Source: Ilyonectria destructans | Taxonomy: Eukaryota > Ascomycota > Sordariomycetes > Hypocreales > Nectriaceae | Reading direction: 5' to 3' | Length of the DNA: 64,000 bases | NCBI GenBank assembly: GCA_020740775.1 | Contig: JAHEWK010000002.1 | Location: forward strand, 3,162,001-3,226,000 | Shown here: positions 21,166 through 34,400 of the stretch, in pieces | How positions within the stretch are numbered: the first letter of the stretch is position 1 | Layout of the letters: each line of letters begins with the position of its first letter | Translations under genes and position numbers: made by a program | Notes under the pieces: generated by a model | What the model was told of the DNA's origin: nothing | Seen by the model: the letters and a program-made list of their open reading frames with translations, nothing else | Databases searched by the model: none

Positions 21166-22149
21166 TATATATATCTAGATTTAGATTTTAAATTTATTTT
21201 TAAGTTAAAAAAATGTGATATTTAGCAACTATAGAAATATTAGATTTAGAAATATTTAAGTTGTAGAGAGAAACAAATACTTCCTTTCCTTTATGCCAGT
21301 AACTTGCTTACCTTGAGGGAGCAGAGAGCCCTACGATAGATACTGTCGCAACTTCGTTCATGCTGCTCCCACCGTTGAAGCCCAATGCTTAGGATGATTT
21401 ACTGGAAAACCCCGAGAACTACTAGCAGCAAGAACGTGATGAACAGCGATTTGATGTGCCCAAGTCAGAAGTAAGCTGGTCGATGACAACAGCTCCATAG
21501 AAGAGATAATGCTGACTAGAAACGATGAGCGAATCACCTTGTTTGAGATGGAGGAATGTATTTTTGATGACAGCGGGCTTAACAGCAGTAACTGCATGTT
21601 TTCTCTTATTAAGTATTCGGTCTCATCATATTCATCGTTCTTAGAAGTTTTGCTTGTTGCAGGGAACCACCTAAGTCAAGTTATCTATATAGTATGAAGC
21701 CAATTCACATCCACCTTTCGTTCGTTAAAATGAGCCGTTGTCAGCCATCGCCGCAATTATTGTAATCATTACATCTACCTAAGACAGGTATTCGCCATTG
21801 GCCTTCTAGGGGTGGAAAGTAAGTTTTCTGCAAGACATCACAGTCACCTCCTAGACTTGTGTATATGTGGTCTGCTCTATCCACCTCCTAGACAGATCGC
21901 TCCACCCCGTCAGGAGGTACTCAATTTTGGACTCCACAACCACACTGCCATCGGACACTATATGTATAATGAGCGTGCGACGCGGCCTCCTATAGACATG
22001 ATCAGGTAATTTATACCATCATATAATCCTTTATGAATCTGACTTCGGTCTTGGCGATGATTCATTGACAAACGGCTTGAAAGATTCCTAACTGACGAGC
22101 TTACTCATAACAACCTATTCGAAAACAAGCTCGAGTCGGATGAAAACGC

Positions 22150-23201
22150 CTAACGACGATCATCAGGGTCGAACCTATCTCCAAGAAATTTCCTATAGTG
22201 TTTCCTCCTACCCGCGTCCGAGATTTGCTTGATCTCCTCCTTCTTTAGCTCGAATTTGGATATGTTTTCCATGTATCCCTTCAGCCTCTGTAAGCTTCGA
22301 CTAGTTGTAACTGCGACGATTCCTTGATCGATGCACCACCTCAAAGCAACATCACCCTCCGTAACGCCGTACTTTCCCGCCAACCTCTTATATATACCAT
22401 CAACTGGGCCGGGTGAACCTTCCACAAGTGCAGTGAGTGTTGAGTACGCTGAGACTGCAATGTTGTTCTTCCGGTGAAATTCAACCAAGTTGCCGCGTTG
22501 CAGGTATGGGTGATATTCGATTGAGTTGATCGCCGGTGGGATCTCGGCGGTCTCAAGGATCATCTCCAGATGTTCTTGAAGGAAGTTGGACACTCCAATT
22601 GATTTTGCCTTGCCTGACCGCTTGATCGCCTCCATCTTTGACCAGACCTCCTGCAACTCCTCTGCAGTGTCAGCCATAAAAGGCCCATGGATAAGATAGA
22701 GGTTCACATAGTCAAGTCCAAGTCTCGTCAGTGAGTTGTCGAATTCACCTTGGACATCTCTCTTTTCGGTCCCACACAACTTGGTAACGACGAAGAGCTC
22801 TTCACGCGCGAGCTTGGAAGCCCTAACGGCATCGCCAAGCTCTTCTTCATTGTTGTAAACTGCGAATCGATTAATGAACCTGAATCAATTGCGCAGAGGT
22901 TTTCCACGGGAACAAGCCTACGCTCGGCACCATCAAGGTGGTAGTACCCATTTTCTATCGCGAGGCTCGTCAAATGCAGCACATCTCCGTCCTTTTCTTC
23001 CTTGGACGTCTTATACAGGGCTGTTCCAAGCCCATATGCTAGCTTTACATTGTTAACAGATTCCATCCATTGAAGGTGGGATTCATGGCATACCATCGGA
23101 ATCGCGTTTCCATCATTTAATCTCAGCATTGGGATATGCTGAGATGGCGAGGGCTCATTCCCTAAGCAGTGTGGTAAGACGGTTGGTTTAAGTGAGCTCA
23201 T
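22150..23201 (-). CDS. aldo-keto reductase
   Basis: Three exons on the minus strand, 23201-23094, 23042-22922 and 22859-22150, join in frame to 312 residues. The introns are GTATGC...AAAG (51 bp) and GTAGGC...GCAG (62 bp). The AKR (alpha/beta)8 barrel is seen in IPMLRLNDGNAIPM, GYYHLDGAE with the catalytic Tyr just after the exon 2/3 join (LYNNEEELGDA), VVTKLCG (catalytic Lys), LYLIHGP (catalytic His) and SIGVSNF. These enzymes reduce aldehydes or ketones with NADPH in the cytosol. In the cluster it would act on a polyketide carbonyl (inference). It sits between the HR-PKS and the regulator, oriented against the HR-PKS. Confidence 0.9.
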
Positions 23202-23295
23202 TGTGGTGATACAGCAAGCAGCTTGAATTGTCCAGTGATGATGGAACTACAGCAAAAGTCGGCGTGCAAGAGTCTCAAATACGAGGAACCAGCAA

Positions 23296-23303
23296 TTTAT
23301 ATA
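23296..23303 (-). promoter_or_regulatory. TATA-like box of the aldo-keto reductase
   Basis: TATATAAA on the minus strand, about 95-100 bp upstream of the start codon at 23,201. Confidence 0.45.
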
Positions 23304-24759
23304 CTCCTTCTTTGTCTCCTATTCATGCGCAATTACCAAATGTTTAATGTTACGGCAACTGTTGTATGGCTCCTCCTTGTATCTTTGTTTTTTTACCAAT
23401 ACCCCATTGTTCCCGCCTAGCGGTTTAGTGGACTAATGAGCTCGGAGATGGCCGCTTTGGAAACTCTGAAAGTATATCTCCACCTATTTAAACATAGTTT
23501 AAAGTACCTATCTGTGTTCGGGCTGGCGTGTCGGGCCAACCAGTGGGTTGGACCGGTAATCCGGGCCGATGTCCTGAACCAGTAACGCTAGCAAGGCAGG
23601 TAAATATTGATTTTATCCACTCCATAGGCATTCCTGCCCCATTTCTCTTTCTGCGGAGTAATTAATTCATGAATCACGCCAACTTTACTCCGGAACTTTG
23701 TCGGCTAGTCAGACCCTTGAACTACCGCTTCACCATTCCGATATATTCCCAGTGTGATAAACGAGCAAGTTGAAGTTCGTGCGTGCTCGCCACCAAATGC
23801 TATATTCCAGCGTCCACCGTGCCTGTCCCTTCGGCATGCAGATCTAGACTGACACTTTTCCAATCATCTCTTCAAGGAAATTCGAAATTTTGTTAGCATT
23901 TCCATTCGGCAACCTGTATCCTGAAACGTTACACCTGTGATCAACAATTCGAAATGGGATGCATGAGTACAATAGCAGTGTTTCGTCATGTCAAACCGAA
24001 ATGGAAAGTTCGCAGGCCAGGTACGAGAATGTCGAACGACATGTTTCCTGCTGGACTTGGGGAAGAATCACGAATTGAAGCCAAAGCTGCGACACGTAAG
24101 GCGTTTGGGGCAAACCTTCGGGACGCATTTCAACTAGCGGTCTTATTGTAAGAAGAGTAACGTGTTAGGGTGAAGTGAATACTAACGTCACGTCCTCTAG
24201 AACTCCTACAATGCATTTATTCTGAGAATCAAGTAATATTGGCTATGAATGCAATATAACCAATAGTTTCGAAAACCCCTATCTTAGAAATGGGCAGAAA
24301 CCCCGGTGGAAATTGAGTTGTATTAACGCTATTCGAATTATTTCGTTTCTGGCCCCTCAACTTAGCTGTGCCATTATTTCTCGGGAATGGTCGATTTCTA
24401 CCTGCGCAAATGTTCTCTTCTCCGCCCTTGACTAGTATCGCGTCTGGCTTGGGCCGCAACAATGCTCGGCGCTTCTGTCCTTTGCCTTGCTAATGCCGAT
24501 CGTTGCTTGATCAAGACTTCACCTCTCTATCATCGCAACTTCATCCTAGTCATTGCATAGTAATCCTTGTCGGTCTGTCGAGACTACCGGCATATCAGGA
24601 GTACCCTGTGGTTATTGAGCTAGCCGTATCTATGCTAGCACCATATAGAACTCCGTACTTGAGCCCAACCCATGGTTATACCTGACAGGGGGCTAACGCG
24701 TTTTGCCTCCAAGAGCGTCTGAACTTGTGCTATTGTCCCCGTCTCATTGGCTGGATGCC

Positions 24760-25620
24760 AGCGCTCTAGGGATCACGGACCGCCTTCCCAGACCAAATTG
24801 CCCTTCATTCTTAACACCCTGGGCAGAGCGGGTACAAACTGTTGTTGTCGACAAGGATAAGACAGAGACGAGACAAACAGATGTCGGCTGGTCGGTACGT
24901 GTCGCAGTGAGCAGCTCAGCGCGGAGCGGTGCAGTATGGGTCAGCGGAGTCATTGAGATCCCTGTATTGATCCGAGGAGGGCCGAGACTTGAGCGGTTTT
25001 CCTTTAGACTTGGCATGAGGACGGAACAGACGTATGCATTGAGACTGCTGCTGGAGTTCAAGTACCTAAGCTTGGCGCTATTGGTGAGCAACAAGGCCGC
25101 CATGCTCATGCTCCGAAACCCCTGCCAACAATCTGGTTAAGAGTATGTTAGATGCATATTAACTTCATTAATGCGTTGAAGGGCAATGGAAGGCGGTGGC
25201 TGTCTATGGATGACTATCAGTGCTGAAAATAGGCTCCTTAAGACTGACTGCTCACAGAGAGAAAAAACAGGTGAGGAATGTAACCGGAGGCGGTGCCACC
25301 CTAGACCTGAAATTTCTCAGAATGCGATCGACGGCCCTCAATATAGCTCGATTAAACCAGCATAGCAAGCATTTACCAGATAATGTCGGAAGAGACCCGA
25401 TGCCGCACTACTAGATAAAGTATAGTTAACAACTATATGACTGCCTGTTTGTAGAGAGGCCCAGTATACTACGCAGCTCAGGACAAGCATAGCTTGTGAC
25501 GGGTTGGTTGTATCTTGACTAAGCAGACTGCGCTGGCTTAAGTAGGCTGCCCCTCTCCTCATTCGGTCTGCTTGGTCAAGCCCCCGAGTATGGCGTGGGC
25601 TCGAGGCATTTGACACATTA
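24760..25620 (+). mobile_element. degenerate Tad-like LINE 3' end (RNase H region)
   Basis: Plus-strand translation shows LLVSNKAAMLMLRNPCQQSG, close to the end of the RNase H domain of fungal Tad-type non-LTR elements. It is followed, across frameshifts and stops, by LRMRSTALNIARLNQHSKHL with LPDNVGRD, then DAALLDKV-like and QYTTQLRTSIA-like segments. These match the order of conserved blocks C-terminal to RNase H. The frame from 24,703 stops at 25,140 and the rest is broken by several stops. The 5' end is not defined. Confidence 0.6.
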
Positions 25621-26717
25621 CTAGACCCGTGATCTACATTGCTACTCTGACATCTTAATCCACTAGATCATTTCAAAGTGCTAACATGAGCATGTATATG
25701 CCGAGGTATACTTAGGGGGATCACGGGGATCCTTTAGATCGTAAGTGATCCGTGATGATTGGAGAAGAAAAATGGGGGCTATATGACACTGCCAGGTGCG
25801 ACCCCCGGTCCCAACTCGAGTCGTGACACTTGGACCCCCACCCCCGCCTTATCTTGGGATCTTGGGTGCCGGTTGTGCCGTTACTCCCTTAAATACGGAT
25901 AAAGTTCTGTGAAAAACGCCCCGTTATTGAGAAATTACGCGTTCGGTAGTTCCTTTCCCGCGTCTATTCGGGCCGTGGGTCGGTCTGGTTTCGGAAGCTA
26001 AGACAACCCACCGATTTGTCGTATCACGCATATGCAAATGAAGCTGCGCCATCAGGTAAGTACACCGAGTCCGACGATAAAATACGTGCTTATACTATAT
26101 TGAGATGAACATGAGCGGCACACCCGGCTTGCGAACTGAAATGTCGACATGTTGCCAGCTTTATATTGTGAGTTCTGTACAGAGTTTCTGTGGCGCGTTG
26201 CGGTTAACCTATGCGAGGGAGAGCATCCAGATCAGAGAAGTTGCAGGCGGGAGGGGGGCTGGAAACAAGCACGGTGCTGTCTCTCTCTACCCACGACCCC
26301 TCAACAGAGCGCAATCTGCAGGCTGTCCTTCTTGGGGACTTGTTGGGACCACAGAAGAGCTTAGTGTGCGAACGAGGCTAGAACCCTTAGGCGACACAAG
26401 CGTTGCGTAGCGGCAACCTAGCATAGGAAGCAAGTCCGGGGTAAAAAAGCTTACTGAGTCGAGAGCTTCTAGTCTAACACTACTTTAGTAAGCTTTGCCA
26501 ATATGCGAAGTTGGCTGCCTTCGTTCTAATCCTCGCTACGAGCCATAAAAGCACCGAGATAAATTGGCGATCCCATCGCATATCCAACCCTTCCAAGAGA
26601 TCTCGGAATTCCCTGCCGCATAACCCACAAAACTGACCATTTTCAGTCAGACGTGTTCCGCGGAGATATTGTGACATAGGAGCAGACAGACCTGTACCTC
26701 TTCGAATAAGTGGAGCT

Positions 26718-28773
26718 ATGGCGACCACCCACCGGCAACAAACTGGTTTGGCATGTGAGGAATGTCGACGCCGTAAATCCAAGTGCGACCGAGTACGGCC
26801 CTGTTGTGGCGGATGTTCCGAGTTAGGGGCAGACTGTATCTTTGTCGAAGACAGGCCCAAGCGGGGCCCAAAGAAGGGTCAGTTGAGAGCGCTCCGGAGC
26901 CGCATCGGTAAGTCGTTGAGTCCCTCATCCTCATCCTCATCCTCATCGAATAAGACACGTGAGATGAACATAACTTGACGTAATACACTACTGATGTTGA
27001 GCAGCAACGCTTGAGCAGCAACTGGCCCTGCAAGCCGGACTCGAACCTGCCGACGTCGGTAGCTACAGTGATCCCGCGATTGCTATAGCGTTTCAAGAAA
27101 TCGACTACAACACGCATACTGGCGTATCTCAGCTCGACTGGGTGGACGAATCCTGCGACATGGCAGACGCTAGCATGCCGGCAGGCTGGCAACACACCGC
27201 CTTGATATTGCATGAAACCCTGGATTCATCCGGGCCACTGATAGGAGACCCGTTTAAGATGTTGGACCCCTTGCGGATCTCTTCCTTGACCGAAATTGAT
27301 TTGTGAGTTAATCTATTCGCCAATGCGACGTTGCTATTCACTAGCTCGTTGGAAGGACTGGCCAGCTGACCTGGCCAAAAGAGATCAGCTGTATTTTGAA
27401 CGGATTCATCCAATGGCGCCCATGATCCATAAACGCCGGTACTACTCCTGGGTCAACCAGGAAAACATTTCGCCCGCTCGCCGATGCTTACGCTCAGCTA
27501 TGAGGACCATCGCCTCAGCCATGTCATCTCAACTTCGGAGTTCGAGTGAAGCCTTTTACGCCGAAACCTATCGGATGCTAGAAGAACTCGAGGGCGGTGA
27601 GCTCAGCCTCCCTTGGACAAAGGGAGAGGTTCGAATTGAGCAGATACAGGCATGGCTACTCCTGGCCTATTATGAGTTCCTGAGCACTCAAAGAAATCAG
27701 TCACTGATGACAGTTGAACGGGTCCTGCGCTTGGTGCAGCTGTCGCGCTTGTACAGTGTCGACACAGCGAATAGACCCACGACCCACGAGCCGTCTCTCC
27801 AAGACACCACTTGTTCCTCCGATGCCCCAGATGAGACTTTCGCCATGACCGAGGAGAAGAGGCGAACCTTTTGGTTAGTATTTTGTACTGATAGACTATT
27901 CAGTCCATGTAGCAAAGCGGCATTAACCCTTTCAGAGGAGATTGTGAGTACGGGAATTTGTCACGTGTATTCAATCAGCAGCAGATGGCTAGTGAAATAC
28001 ACAGCTGACTGGCGTTAGATATCAACTCGACTACCAGCTCCCGAGTCAAATTTTCAAGACTCTCGGCAAGTTGAAATGAACTTCTTGGCTGAGGCAATCA
28101 ACAACGGTTGCTCTGGCCCTCACTCGTGGTTTGCCGACTTTGTTCATTTGACTGCGCTGTATGGACGCTGCATGATCCACAGGCGAATGGGCTTAGCTAC
28201 GGCCTCGATAGAGAAGGAAAGCCGGGCGTTTTGGGTGCGGCACGATTGGCTTGCAGCAGCAGCAGAAGAACAAGCTGGCCGTTTCCAGGAGGTGGTGCCT
28301 GCCTCAAGCGGCTTCGTGGATTACGACCCGATACAGGTAGTCTGTCAGATGTTGCCTCAGAATATTGTAATTTACCTCGGAAACACGAACGACATGGTGC
28401 AATGGAAGGCGAAAGACCAACAGCTTAAGGCTCTTGAATATGAGCAGAAAGCTTCTCGAGCCGCTGTCGACATAGCTGGCATAGCTAAATCCATATCCAA
28501 CTTGAGTTGTTTCAAGGTAGGAACGGTTTGTTCCTCCCCTGGATTTTGACTTACATAGTGCAGGCACATCCGTTCTTGGTCGAGGGACTTTTAAGTGCCG
28601 GAACCTTCCTTGTTACACACCCCGGGCCAGCGGGAGTTGCGAGTTCCAACGAGATGTGGGAGGCCGGTATAAGACAAGTTGGCGAGACGCTTGGATATTT
28701 GGCAAAGGCCCAAGGGGTGGCACAGGAGGCTTTGGATAAACTTGAGTTAGGGGTCCCAGATGACAATTTCTAG
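26718..28773 (+). CDS. Zn2Cys6 fungal transcription factor
   Basis: Five exons, 26718-26907, 27005-27302, 27382-27943, 28019-28516 and 28564-28773, join in frame to 585 residues; all four introns are GT-AG. The N-terminal binuclear zinc cluster CEECRRRKSKCDRVRP plus the following CGGCSELGADC has spacing CX2CX6CX6CX2CX6C (residues about 13-40), then a basic KRGPKKGQ linker. The middle part fits the fungal_trans domain: YFERIHPMAPMIHKRRY, LEELEGGE, TEEKRRTFWLVFCTDR and ISTRLPAPESNF. The proposed acceptor at 27,381 (AAAAG) was chosen because the closer CTAG leads to a stop. It is the only regulator in the window, so it is the likely pathway-specific activator. Its 3' end converges on the NR-PKS with a 126-bp gap. 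Confidence 0.9.
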
Positions 28774-28899
28774 TAATGAACTGTATAAAGTAGGCCTCCA
28801 GGAGATGCCATCTTCGCCATACGATAACAAGATGGATGGATTACTTCGAATCCCTTGTTCCATGTGCCCATTACCATGAATCCTCTCGACTCTGTCCGT

Positions 28900-31396
28900 T
28901 TAATTGTTGAGGAAGCCCATCGCCTTCCAGCTGGATACGTACTTTCGGGCTACCGCAGCAGCAACAGGACCCTCAGCGGCCAGTGTCCTAGAGTGCTTCC
29001 GAGAGTTTGCCGTGTCCAGAATCAAGCCACCGCAAGACATTCGTTCGAAGTTATGGTCAAGGAAATCAATGAGTCTAGCGGCTGGGTTTTCCGTTTCTGC
29101 CAGGAGTGGTGAATGTCGAACCATCCGGACCCATTTGCGGAAAGGTATCACGCGGTCCGACGGGATGCCGAGGGCATCGGCTAGGACTCGAGACATCTCT
29201 GTCCAGGACTGGCCGACAGGGTTGTCAATGTGATAGACAGGATAAGACTCCGGGGCATTCTCATCCCCGATACGTAGTAAGTCAACCATGGTTCCAGCTA
29301 CGTGGTTGACGGGAACCCATTGCAGCACGCCGTCAAAGTCGGGCCACATACGGAGCGCCTTGGCCGACTTGACCAAGAAAGCAAAGTGCTCGACAGGGTT
29401 CCAGAAGCCGCTTACGCTTGATCCGGCAATCTGGCCTGGGCGGATGACCATGGCACGGAAGCGCTCCGGATACTTGTGCAGCGTCTGGTCCAACATGCGC
29501 TCGCATATCCACTTGGCTTCACAGTAGCCGATGGGCAGCACGGAAGCCATGGGAACCCTTTCTTCGCGTATGCGAGGCCCGGTAGCATGGCCTACGACAC
29601 CGATTGACGAAATCAACTGGAAGCTGATGCGGGGGCCCCGGTTGGCACAAGCCATGTCTCGTGCGAGGTCCAACAAGTTGCGGAGAGATTGGAACTGAGG
29701 CTCGAAGGCGCGGACCGAACGTGTCCCGCTCATGGGCCAAGCGTTGTGCACAATGTGTGTGCCGTGATGCACTAGCCAAGTGTATTCGGACTCGGGCAGG
29801 CCTAGTCTTGGCTTGGAGCTGTCTGCCTCGAGGATGCGCAGCTTGGACAGCTCATCGGACGAGAGCTGGATGCCCCGGGTCGAGAAGGCCTCCATCTGCC
29901 GCCGTTCAACAGGCATGCTGCTTCGCCGGTTGACGCAAACAACTGTTCCCACGGCGGACTGGCTGGCGAGGCTGGCAGCTAAGTGCGAGCCCAGGCTGCC
30001 CGTGGCGCCCGTTAGAACGACGACAGCCTTCCTTTCGACTTGATGCACCGGGGCCGTGCCGGCGTTGAGGGCGGGCGAGAGTGCCGAGACTCCGGGGACT
30101 CCTGGGAGTGCAAACCCGGCCGTGTACTTGGCAACGAATGTCTCGGCTTCCTTCTCCCGGGCTGCTACTTGCTCGGGAGACTGCCTTGTATCCATCTCGT
30201 CGGCCTCGACGCTTGCCTTTGGCAGTCGCCCCTGCTTTGGCCCCGAGGCCAGGGCGATGATGACTTTCTGGAAGGCATTTTCAGCCAAATTACCATCAGT
30301 CCAGTCCACGTGGCCAAACCCGGCGGCGTGCAAGTCGCGCTCCCAGTCCTCGGCGGTGATGATGGCATGTTTGCGCCAGTCGTCGAAAAGCCACCAGCCC
30401 TCGAGAAGACCGAAGATAAGGTCGACAAAGGCCACGGGCTCCGTCATCTCCAGCATCATGAGGAAGCCATCAGGACGCAGGGCGCTGCGGAGATTGCTAG
30501 TCGAGTTGACGAGGTTGTGTGTGGCATGAACGGCGTTGCTGCCGATGATGATGTGCTGATGCTTCAAGGCTTCGGCTAGCGGCCTCTCGATGTCGTGGAC
30601 GGCGAAGCGCATAAACGAATACAGCTTGCCGAACTTTCGCCTGGCGTTGGCCACCATGGACCCCGATATGTCTGTGAAGGTGTATTCGATGGGGATGTCC
30701 AGCGTGGCAAGGTAAGGCGCCAGCACATAGGTAGTGCCTCCTGTTCCGGCGCCCACCTCGAGTATCTTGAGCGTCTCGCCACGCTGGCGGCCCTGGATTC
30801 GGATCACCAGCCGTTCGATAACCAGTCGCATTTGGCCGTAGTTCATGCGGTTGAAGGTGTGCTCACAATACAATGCCTGCACCAGCTCGCGACCTTGGGT
30901 GGATCCGAATATGACTCTGAGACCGTCCGTCTTGCCGCTGAGGACCCCGGCCAGATGCTTGCCGGCATAGTAGGTCAACTTGTTGGCCACAACGAAGTTT
31001 GGGTACGTGGCCAACAGTTCCTGCAAGATTGCTTCGCTCGGCTTGCGCGGCGCCGCCATATTGGTGCGTGAGACTTGCCCACTCACCGGGTCCACGTCTA
31101 TCAAGCGAGCCTCGTCCTCGAGGAACCTGTAGATGAACTCCATCAGCCTCCCATGTTGCGGTTGGAACTGTACCCGCTCAAGCACCTGTCCCGCTGTGGC
31201 AGAGCGTAGGGGACAGCCTAGTTCCTCCAAGACATCGACGACAAGCGCGACGCAGAGGCGGTTGGATGCGGCGAGCACCACGCGATCGATATTGTCAATT
31301 TGATGTTCGACGAGATGTTGGTCGCAAAGCAGCTTGACTTCCGCAAAGCTCTCAAGGATTTCAGACTGAAAGAGCTCCAGGTTACTGAGGACCGGG

Positions 31397-31454
<58 letters not shown>

Positions 31455-34400
31455 TCGTTGCCGTTCCCGAAGAAGAAAGAAAAGCAGGGGGGTTTGGCTG
31501 AGGTGGTGTTACTGTAACAGCTAATTCGTCTTTGAATTGAGAGCTGCCGAGATCCGTCGTGGATGTCGCTGCGCTGGGGGACTGACTGATAGTCCTGGAC
31601 CACCCCTCCTCCCCTGCCTCTATGGAAGAGTCCTCGCCAGAACCATCATCACCATCATGGACGGCTTCGTCTTCCGCAACTGATGCGCCATTGGCGGCGT
31701 CGTCTGGACCAAACAAAGCGTGGCTAATGCAGGTGACAAACTTGCGCAAGCTCGTGGCTTCCATCAGCTCCGTCTGGTCCAGCGTGCACTTGAAGACCAC
31801 CTGCACTTCACGAGCAAGCTCCATGCCCATCAGCGAGTCGATGCCGACGTCTGCCATTTCCGAGTCCAGCGTGATCTCGCTGGCTTCTATGCCCGCCACG
31901 TTGGCCACCAGGTTTCTGACGTCGTCGGTGAGATCTGGGCGGGCCGAAGACTTGGCCTTCTTCTGCTTGGTGGCCGGCTTTTCCGTGACGGCAGCGGCTG
32001 GGGGGGCTTCATTGGTGCTCTGTGGCAAGACAACCGGAATTGTAGTGGCTGCAGGCTTGTTCATCATTACGGAGGCATCAGTCGTGAGCCGGGTCAACAT
32101 CTTGCGCATCGATGCTTTTGCCACCCTCGCGTATTGAATGCCCAACATGACCTCGCACAGCATCCCGCTGCTTGCCTCGAAAACGAACACGTCCGTCATG
32201 TACAATTTATCTGCCTCGCGGGTGTGACGGGCGAAGACGTGCCAAGTGTCCGGGCCCTCGGGTCCGTACTGGGTGCTCACTCGCGGCGACCGCATCGACA
32301 TCTCACAGCCCGTGGCGATGAACATGTCGCTGGGGCTACAGTCGGTCATGCAGTTGACCCAGATGCCGCCGACCTGGCTAAAGGAGTCGCTGAGGGGGAC
32401 GTCGAGCCATGTGTCGCCGCCGTGTCGCTTGCGTACCTGTCCTACACACTCGTCCGTCCCACCGATGACGGCTCGCACGCCGCGGTATACTTGGCCATAG
32501 TCGACAATGTCCCCAAAGGCGCGGTACACGTTGCGGCCCGTCAGCACATCTAGATGCTCGTTGCCGTCCAGGCCCACCCTCAGCATGTCGGTACATCTCG
32601 AGTGGCTGACCAGCCGCTCGAAGCGTGCAAACTCGGCCTTGTAGGTCGCTTCTGACGGATCCCGGACGTGAAGTCGCGCCTCCACATGCGTTTGCCCACC
32701 AGCTTCAGGCCCAGTGCTGACGCTGGAAATGTTCCACTTCCATAGAGCGCCCTCGTCGTTCAACGGCTCCAAGTCGAGGTATACGGTGCGCGAAGGGTCC
32801 ACGCAGAGAGGCGCGTGGTTGACCATGTCGTAGATGACAGGCTGAAGGCCTCGAGCGTTCCATTCCGTGTGAAGACTGAAGAGTGCCTCGATGGCCATGT
32901 TGACCTCCAACGTCGCTGGGCAGATGGGCGCTGTCTGGGCAATGAGGTGGCCCGAGATGAACTTCGCATAGTCCTGTGATTCCGTGTTGATGCGGAAGCG
33001 CAGCCCCTTGTGGTTTCCACTGCCTTCCTGGTCTCCCATAAACGTCCAGAGCCCTTCTTTGCGCTCATCGCGCAATTGCTGGCCATCGGAAATGTTCCCG
33101 GCTGGTCCAAGAGCTGCTGCTGCCTTTGCGACTGCATCGACCGGAGATTTGAGCTCTAACCAGTGGTGGAACTTCTCAAACTGATACGGCGGTAGGATGA
33201 TTGTCGAGAAGTCACTCGCTTGCACCGGGTGATGGGCCCAGAAGGACACCGGAAGGCCCTGCTTCCAAAGTGAAGTTGTTGCATCCGCAAGGTTATCGAA
33301 GCCTCCGTCATTGGTCATGTTGACAGCTTGGAAGTAATGCGAGCCAGGGGTTGTTTGCCCTGCAAGCGCCCGACTGGCCATGATGGTGATTGTTGAGCTT
33401 GAGCCCGCCTCGAGGAATATGGCCGACGGGTGCTCCTTGGCTAAGCGCTGAATCGCATGGTTGAAGAAGACGGGACTTCTCATATGATCCGGAACAAACC
33501 TTGATGTCAACCTAGACATGAACCTAGTCTCGGTTGCTCGCTCAATCGGTATAATGGGTTCGTTGAAAGTCAGGTCCCTGCCAATATCTTCTAGATCACT
33601 CAAAAGTGGCTCGACGAGGTTGGAATGAAACGCGTTCGTGACATTCAGCCTCTTGGCCCTGATGGACGAGAACTTGCCACTGCTTGCCATTGTGGCCGCA
33701 ACCCCGTCAATGGCTCTGGTAGAGCCTGCCAGGGTGAAACCTCTTGGGCCGTTGTAACACGCTATCTCCGCCAGGCCATGACCGTGGTTCCGGGCGTTGG
33801 ACTCTGCTAGAAGCTCATGGACATGGGCCTCGTCAGCTTCCACCGCCATCATGGCGCCTCGATCAGGTCCCCAGGTATCGCGGACGAGTCGGGCGCGGCC
33901 TGCCACGAGCTTGACTGTGTCCTTAAGGCTCAGTGCGCCGGATATACACAAGGCGGTGATCTCCCCGAAACTGTGGCCCGTGACGGCGACTACCTTTGTC
34001 GAAAGGCCGCAGTCAATCCAGCCTTTGGCGCATGAGTACTGCATGGCGAACAGCATTGTCTGGAGTTTGACTGTGTCCTCCACCGGTGTACGCAGGAAGA
34101 TGTCTGGATAGATACTGCTAAGCCCGAGGGATTGCACGACAGAGTCACATTCGTCCAAGTGTTGCCGAAAGACTGAGATGCCATGGTAAAGCTTCCGGTC
34201 AAGACCAACGTAGGTGGACACTTGGCCGCCGAAACATAGGATGATGGGCCGGCCGGGCGGAGCAGTTACAATGCATGCATCTGGTTGATCCGTGGACGTC
34301 GAGACGCTTGAGAGTTTCGCATGTAGTTCAGCCATGGTTCGGCAGCTGAAGATCAGATGCTGCGCCAGAGACGGGTTGAACTGTCGATTGACATTGAAAG

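Larger units (their letters stand above)
20048..22149. other. repeat-filled interval between HR-PKS and AKR
   Basis: The convergent 3' ends of the HR-PKS and the aldo-keto reductase are separated by three repeat copies (about 20,243-21,165), an embedded solo LTR, then AT-rich and mixed sequence (21,165-22,149) in which I recognise no gene. Confidence 0.65.
23202..26717. other. long intergenic region with a LINE relic
   Basis: The AKR promoter side (from 23,202) and the transcription-factor upstream side enclose a degenerate LINE fragment (about 24,760-25,620). An imperfect inverted repeat, GGCCAACC then GGTTGGACC, lies near 23,532-23,552. No other gene was recognised; short frames at 23,223-23,420 and 23,954-24,151 have no family features. 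Confidence 0.55.

Noticed and set aside
21358..21597. Minus-strand frame with a WAHQIAVHHVLAAS-like stretch
   Set aside because: It looked faintly protein-like, but I could not tie it to any family and it ends without support on either side.
23532..23552. Imperfect inverted repeat GGCCAACC...GGTTGGACC as an operator
   Set aside because: It is single and imperfect, far from the AKR start (over 300 bp) and not repeated in other promoters, so regulatory meaning is unsupported.
27303..27352. Short 50-bp version of TF intron 2 ending at CTAG
   Set aside because: It leads to an in-frame stop within nine codons. The acceptor at 27,381 gives LDQLYFERIHP, which fits the fungal_trans domain.
31300..32553. 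Long plus-strand open frames of up to 277 codons across the NR-PKS region
   Set aside because: They are antisense shadows of the NR-PKS. The minus-strand frame carries all PKS motifs while these have none, and the Arg/Cys run at 31,397-31,468 is just the hexanucleotide repeat read on the other strand.
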